Assembly (NCBI RefSeq): GCF_019904255.1
Contig: NZ_CP063203.1
Span: 2,366,001 to 2,430,000, forward strand
Length of the DNA: 64,000 nt
Direction of reading: 5' to 3'
Source of the DNA: Marixanthomonas sp. SCSIO 43207
Lineage (GTDB): Bacteria > Bacteroidota > Bacteroidia > Flavobacteriales > Flavobacteriaceae
Below the pieces are notes generated by a model. That model was not told the DNA's origin, searched no databases, and worked only from the letters and a program-made list of their open reading frames with translations. Every line of letters starts with the position of its first letter. The stretch's first letter is position 1. Position numbers and translations under genes: made by a program. Positions 60,993 to 64,000 of the stretch are shown here, piece by piece.

Positions 60993-62720
60993 ATGCACTT
61001 AGCCACACTTGACTGGGTTTTAATACTTTTCTTTTTCACACTTTTTTTAATAATTGGACTAGTTGTAGCAAAACAGTCTGGAAAAAACACTAAAGAATTT
61101 TTTCTATCAGGCCGTAATATGCCTTGGTGGTTGCTGGGTATATCTATGGTCGCTACTACTTTTGCGGCAGATACACCAGGATTGGTAACTGAGCTGGTAA
61201 GAAAAAACGGAGTGTCTGGTAACTGGGTTTGGTGGGCTATGCTACTCACAGGTATGCTTACCGTATTCTTTTATGCCAAACTATGGCGAAAATCTGGCAT
61301 TACTACAGATTTAGAATTTTATGAATTACGCTACTCAGGAAAAGTTGCTAAATTTTTAAGAGGGTTTAGAGCATTATACCTAGGCGTGGTTTTTAATATT
61401 ATTACAATGGCCGGTGTGTGTCTTGCCGGTGCAAAAATTGCAAATATCTTGCTTGGTATTTCACAACAAGAAGCCCTACTCTATTCATCTATAATAGTTG
61501 TTATATATTCTTCGTTGGGGGGATTAAAAGGTGTTTTAATAACAGATTTAATTCAGTTCATTATAGCGATGGTTGGTTCTATATGGGCAACAATTTACAT
61601 TCTTAACCTTCCTGAAATTGGCGGTCTGTCTAGCTTATTGAATCATGAACAAGTAGCCCCAAAACTTAATATTTTACCAGACTTTTCAAATACTGAAATA
61701 TTAATTACACTTTTCATTATTCCGTTTGCAGTACAATGGTGGAGCACTTGGTATCCTGGAGCAGAACCAGGAGGAGGTGGTTACATTGCACAACGTATGC
61801 TTGCCGCAAAAAATGAAAAACATGCTACCTGGGCTACGCTTCTTTTTAATTTTGCACATTATGCAATACGTCCGTGGCCTTGGATTCTAGTTGGATTGGC
61901 TTCAATTGTTATGTTTCCAAATTTAGACAGTCTAGCTACTACTTTTACTAACCTAACTCCAGCAATGCAAGGTCACGATGTTGCTTACGTAGCGATGATG
62001 ACTTATCTTCCTGCAGGTTTGATAGGTTTGGTTTTAGTGTCGCTAATTGCTGCTTTTATGAGTACTATTTCTACACAATTAAATTGGGGAAGTTCATATA
62101 TAGTTAATGATTTTTACGGCCGTTTTATTAATCCTTCAGCTTCAGAAAAACAAAAAGTATTGGTAGGTAGAATTTCTACAGTACTTCTTATGGCAGCCTC
62201 GGCAATATTCTCTTTTTATCTACAATCTGCAAAAGATGTTTTTGACCTTTTATTACAAATTGGTGCTGGAACGGGATTGTTATTTATTTTAAGATGGTTC
62301 TGGAAGCGCATAAATCCCTATAGTGAAATTGCAGCAATGTCTATTTCATTTATCATTGCTGTTTTCTTTTTCATTAATGGAAAGCTAGAAACTCCCTTTT
62401 TTGAAATAGCTGGTCATTGGCAATTAGTTATAGGAGTAGTCATTACTACCCTTGGATGGATAATAGTAACGTTATTGACAAAACCTACAGAAGAAAAAAC
62501 ACTAACCTCTTTTGAAGCACTTGTTTTTGGCAACCAAAGCAAGTTTCACAACATTAATTATAAGATACTAGCGTTTCTATTGGCTATTATAGGTACGTAT
62601 AGCGTATTATTTTCAACTGGTTATTTTATTTATTCAAAAACTGTAACGGCTATTATTCTAGCTGTAGTAGCTATAATTTGTGGTGTGATTTTAGTACGAA
62701 TCTGGAAACGTATAAACTAA
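60993..62720 (+). CDS. Sodium:solute symporter (SSS) family transporter
   Basis: The 575-aa protein has about 13 membrane helices. The LeuT-fold family signatures are visible: TFAADTPGLVTELVRKNG with the unwound TM1, the GVFNIITMAGVCLAGAKI region, ITDLIQFIIAMVGS, and YAKLWRKSGITTDLEFYELRY at the cytosolic side. It uses the sodium gradient to import a solute. The substrate (sugar, amino acid, sialic acid or other) is not readable. It follows the HhH gene by 10 bases and ends at a hairpin. Confidence 0.9.
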   Translation: MHLATLDWVLILFFFTLFLIIGLVVAKQSGKNTKEFFLSGRNMPWWLLGISMVATTFAADTPGLVTELVRKNGVSGNWVWWAMLLTGMLTVFFYAKLWRKSGITTDLEFYELRYSGKVAKFLRGFRALYLGVVFNIITMAGVCLAGAKIANILLGISQQEALLYSSIIVVIYSSLGGLKGVLITDLIQFIIAMVGSIWATIYILNLPEIGGLSSLLNHEQVAPKLNILPDFSNTEILITLFIIPFAVQWWSTWYPGAEPGGGGYIAQRMLAAKNEKHATWATLLFNFAHYAIRPWPWILVGLASIVMFPNLDSLATTFTNLTPAMQGHDVAYVAMMTYLPAGLIGLVLVSLIAAFMSTISTQLNWGSSYIVNDFYGRFINPSASEKQKVLVGRISTVLLMAASAIFSFYLQSAKDVFDLLLQIGAGTGLLFILRWFWKRINPYSEIAAMSISFIIAVFFFINGKLETPFFEIAGHWQLVIGVVITTLGWIIVTLLTKPTEEKTLTSFEALVFGNQSKFHNINYKILAFLLAIIGTYSVLFSTGYFIYSKTVTAIILAVVAIICGVILVRIWKRIN

Positions 62721-62721
62721 A

Positions 62722-62749
62722 AAAACCTTCCATATATATGAAAGGTTTT
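62722..62749. terminator. Terminator-like hairpin between symporter and prohibitin genes
   Basis: AAAACCTT and AAGGTTTT pair around a self-complementary CATATATATG core with one C/A mismatch. A- and T-rich flanks allow use by both converging genes. Confidence 0.6.
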
Positions 62750-62772
62750 AATATTATAAGAGAAAGATTCTA

Positions 62773-63588
62773 CTATTGATTGCCTAATATAATTGGCATT
62801 CCACTATCTCCAGAACCTATTACAATAACTTTACTGTTAGTTGATTCAGATAGTTTTAAAGTGGCTTGTATTCCCTTTTCTTGTAATATTTTATCGGTTA
62901 ATGAAGCACTTAAAATACTATTTGCTTTGGCTTTACCTTCAGCTTCTATCCTTTGACGCTCTTTTTCTTTTTGTGCTTTCTCAAGTCTAAATTCATACTC
63001 CAATGACTCTTGTTCTTGTTTTAATTTACGCTCAATTGCCATTTTAATTGTTTCTGGCAATGAGATATCACGAACTAAAATACGATTAACTTGTACAAAT
63101 TGATTGCGAAGAAGATTTTTGGTTTCTTCAAGCATTTCACTTTGAATTGATTCACGCTTGCTAGCATACAGTTGTTCTGGCGTATAACGACCTACTACAG
63201 CTCGTGTAGCCGATCGTACAGCCGGTTTAATCAATCTAGTTATGTAATCTTCTCCTTTTTCTTTATGAAGTTTACCTAAGTTTGAATCTTCAGGCTCAAA
63301 CCACACTGAAGCTTCCAAACGAATATCAAGACCGTTTGAAGAAAGTACTTTCATTGATTCGTCCAAAGATTGTTGACGTACTTCATATATAAAAACATCA
63401 TTCCAAGGTGCAACAATATGAAAACCTTCTGTCATGGCAGGCTCATCGGTTACTACACCGCCTCCAAATCTTTTATATAATACTCCTGCTTCACCAGATT
63501 CTATGGTAACTGCAGATTTTGCAATTACAATTATCAAAATGATAATTCCTATAATTATTGGTATTCCTATTTTGGGTAATCGTTCCAT
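62773..63588 (-). CDS. Prohibitin/SPFH-domain membrane protein
   Basis: The 271-aa protein has one N-terminal membrane segment (residues 6-29; IGIPIIIGIIILIIVIAKSAVT) followed by the SPFH/Band 7 domain: VTIESGEAGVLYKRFGGGV, HIVAPWNDVFIYEVRQQSL, and the prohibitin-like RSATRAVVGRYTPEQLYASKRESIQ. A charged coiled coil rich in E, K and Q (about 195-235) follows. Such proteins form large rings at the membrane and may scaffold proteases such as FtsH. The partner here is unknown. Confidence 0.9.
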   Translation of the reverse strand: MERLPKIGIPIIIGIIILIIVIAKSAVTIESGEAGVLYKRFGGGVVTDEPAMTEGFHIVAPWNDVFIYEVRQQSLDESMKVLSSNGLDIRLEASVWFEPEDSNLGKLHKEKGEDYITRLIKPAVRSATRAVVGRYTPEQLYASKRESIQSEMLEETKNLLRNQFVQVNRILVRDISLPETIKMAIERKLKQEQESLEYEFRLEKAQKEKERQRIEAEGKAKANSILSASLTDKILQEKGIQATLKLSESTNSKVIVIGSGDSGMPIILGNQ

Positions 63589-63610
63589 TCTAATTTATAT
63601 TTTTAAAAAT

Positions 63611-64000
63611 TTATATTAATCCGTTATATTTTCTTATAAACCACTCTGCACTAAGTGTTATAACTATAAGTGCGAGTAGGTATTTCCAGTCAATTAAAGG
63701 TACGGTTTTTTGTTCTCTTTTTTGAATAGCTTGATAGTTCTCATTTGTAAGTAAGCTTTCAACTATTTTTTCAGTTTCTGAAGGAAAAAAAGCAACACCA
63801 CTTGTTTGTTCTGCTACGCGATTAAGCTTTGATATATTAGCATTTAAAAACTGCTGCTCAACATTAAAATCTAAAATGGTAAAACTACCACTTCTAGAAA
63901 TCTCTTCATCACTTACTGAAACTGTATATGTATATTCACCTGCGGGTAAATTATTTACATCTACTTCATAAAAGTTGTTTTTTAACAACATAGGAAAAAC
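63611..64000 (-). CDS. C-terminal end of a VWA-domain-type membrane protein (partial)
   Basis: The frame remains open to the right edge (VFP precedes the ATG at 63991), so only the last about 130 residues of a larger protein are visible. A beta-rich part (YEVDVNNLPAGEYTYTVSVS, SGSFTILDFNVEQQFLNANI) leads into a C-terminal membrane helix (about 23 residues from WKYLLALIVITLSAEWFI) and a short basic tail ending IRKYNGLI. The ending resembles that of large flavobacterial proteins with VWA-like extracytoplasmic domains. The identity is tentative because the diagnostic parts lie outside the window. Confidence 0.6.
   Translation of the reverse strand, partial: VFPMLLKNNFYEVDVNNLPAGEYTYTVSVSDEEISRSGSFTILDFNVEQQFLNANISKLNRVAEQTSGVAFFPSETEKIVESLLTNENYQAIQKREQKTVPLIDWKYLLALIVITLSAEWFIRKYNGLI

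Noticed and set aside
1..64000. CRISPR array, prophage, insertion sequence or toxin-antitoxin pair
   Set aside because: No regularly spaced repeats, transposase or integrase motifs, target-site duplications or small paired genes with such features were seen.

Overview
This window is a low-GC, densely coded chromosome segment from a member of the Bacteroidota, very probably a marine or aquatic Flavobacteriaceae species. The sequence signs are: AT-rich DNA, almost no Shine-Dalgarno sequences, repeated TAnnTTTG promoter -7 elements (some with a TTG about 17-20 bp upstream), a DnaX without its zinc module, a one-operon histidine pathway with a bifunctional HisB and a long-form HisG, and neighbourhoods (lptD-ridA-tamB-tsaD-rsmE; pyrR-pyrB-rnz; ppk1-ppx-sixA) of flavobacterial type. 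It is mainly core genome. I see no phage, transposon, CRISPR array or secretion island, and the species cannot be named from the sequence.

Layout. 1-10.8 kb: the end of an LptD-like outer-membrane protein, ridA, a large tamB on the minus strand, then a plus-strand run of RNA-modification and membrane genes (tsaD, rsmE, DUF4159, zinc-ribbon protein, SpoU methyltransferase, AI-2E/PerM exporter, THUMP-like methyltransferase). 10.8-11.3 kb: tRNA-Ser, tRNA-Pro and tRNA-Arg with a strong promoter and two terminators. 11.3-22.2 kb: HD-domain phosphohydrolase, thiolase, NlpC/P60 protein, TPR protein, gyrA and clpC. 22.2-31.6 kb: a small STAS-like protein, hutH, the NAD(P)HX repair enzyme, then gcvT, glsA, an NAD-binding reductase, phhB and yebC, and minus-strand envelope genes. 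31.6-37.9 kb: a fused CMP-Kdo synthetase / Kdo 8-oxidase, a RecD-like helicase, a DUF3822-rsmD cluster and RNase P RNA. 37.9-48.2 kb: dnaX, miaE, an RluA-family enzyme, a polyphosphate operon (sixA-ppk1-ppx), then pdxH, rnz, pyrB and pyrR. 48.2-52.1 kb: a membrane protein, CorA, a membrane-bound LytTR regulator and a serine hydrolase. 52.1-59.4 kb: the complete his operon, hisG-D-C-B-H-A-F-IE. 59.4-64 kb: an OmpA-family lipid-anchored or membrane-anchored protein, a helix-hairpin-helix protein, a sodium:solute symporter, a prohibitin-type protein and the end of a VWA-type membrane protein.

How the parts work together. Many genes maintain translation (TsaD, RsmE, RsmD, MiaE, RluA-type, SpoU, RNase P, RNase Z, tRNAs). 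Others build or maintain the envelope (LptD, TamB, KdsB-KdnB, PlsC-type, OmpA). The his operon is the most informative regulatory unit: upstream of hisG lie a 24-codon leader peptide gene with four consecutive His codons, an inverted repeat that includes those codons, a candidate antiterminator and a perfect 10-bp terminator hairpin. Together they form a complete attenuator that can be read directly from the DNA.

The items most worth a second look are the his attenuator, the KdsB-KdnB fusion (suggesting 8-amino-Kdo in the LPS core), three genes whose protein homology extends past any ATG/GTG/TTG start or whose start is otherwise unclear (tamB, the THUMP-like methyltransferase, the RluA-type gene), promoter elements so close to start codons that several mRNAs should have very short or no 5' UTR, and the sixA-ppk1-ppx linkage. 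All functional calls come from recognising protein motifs by eye; no database search was run.
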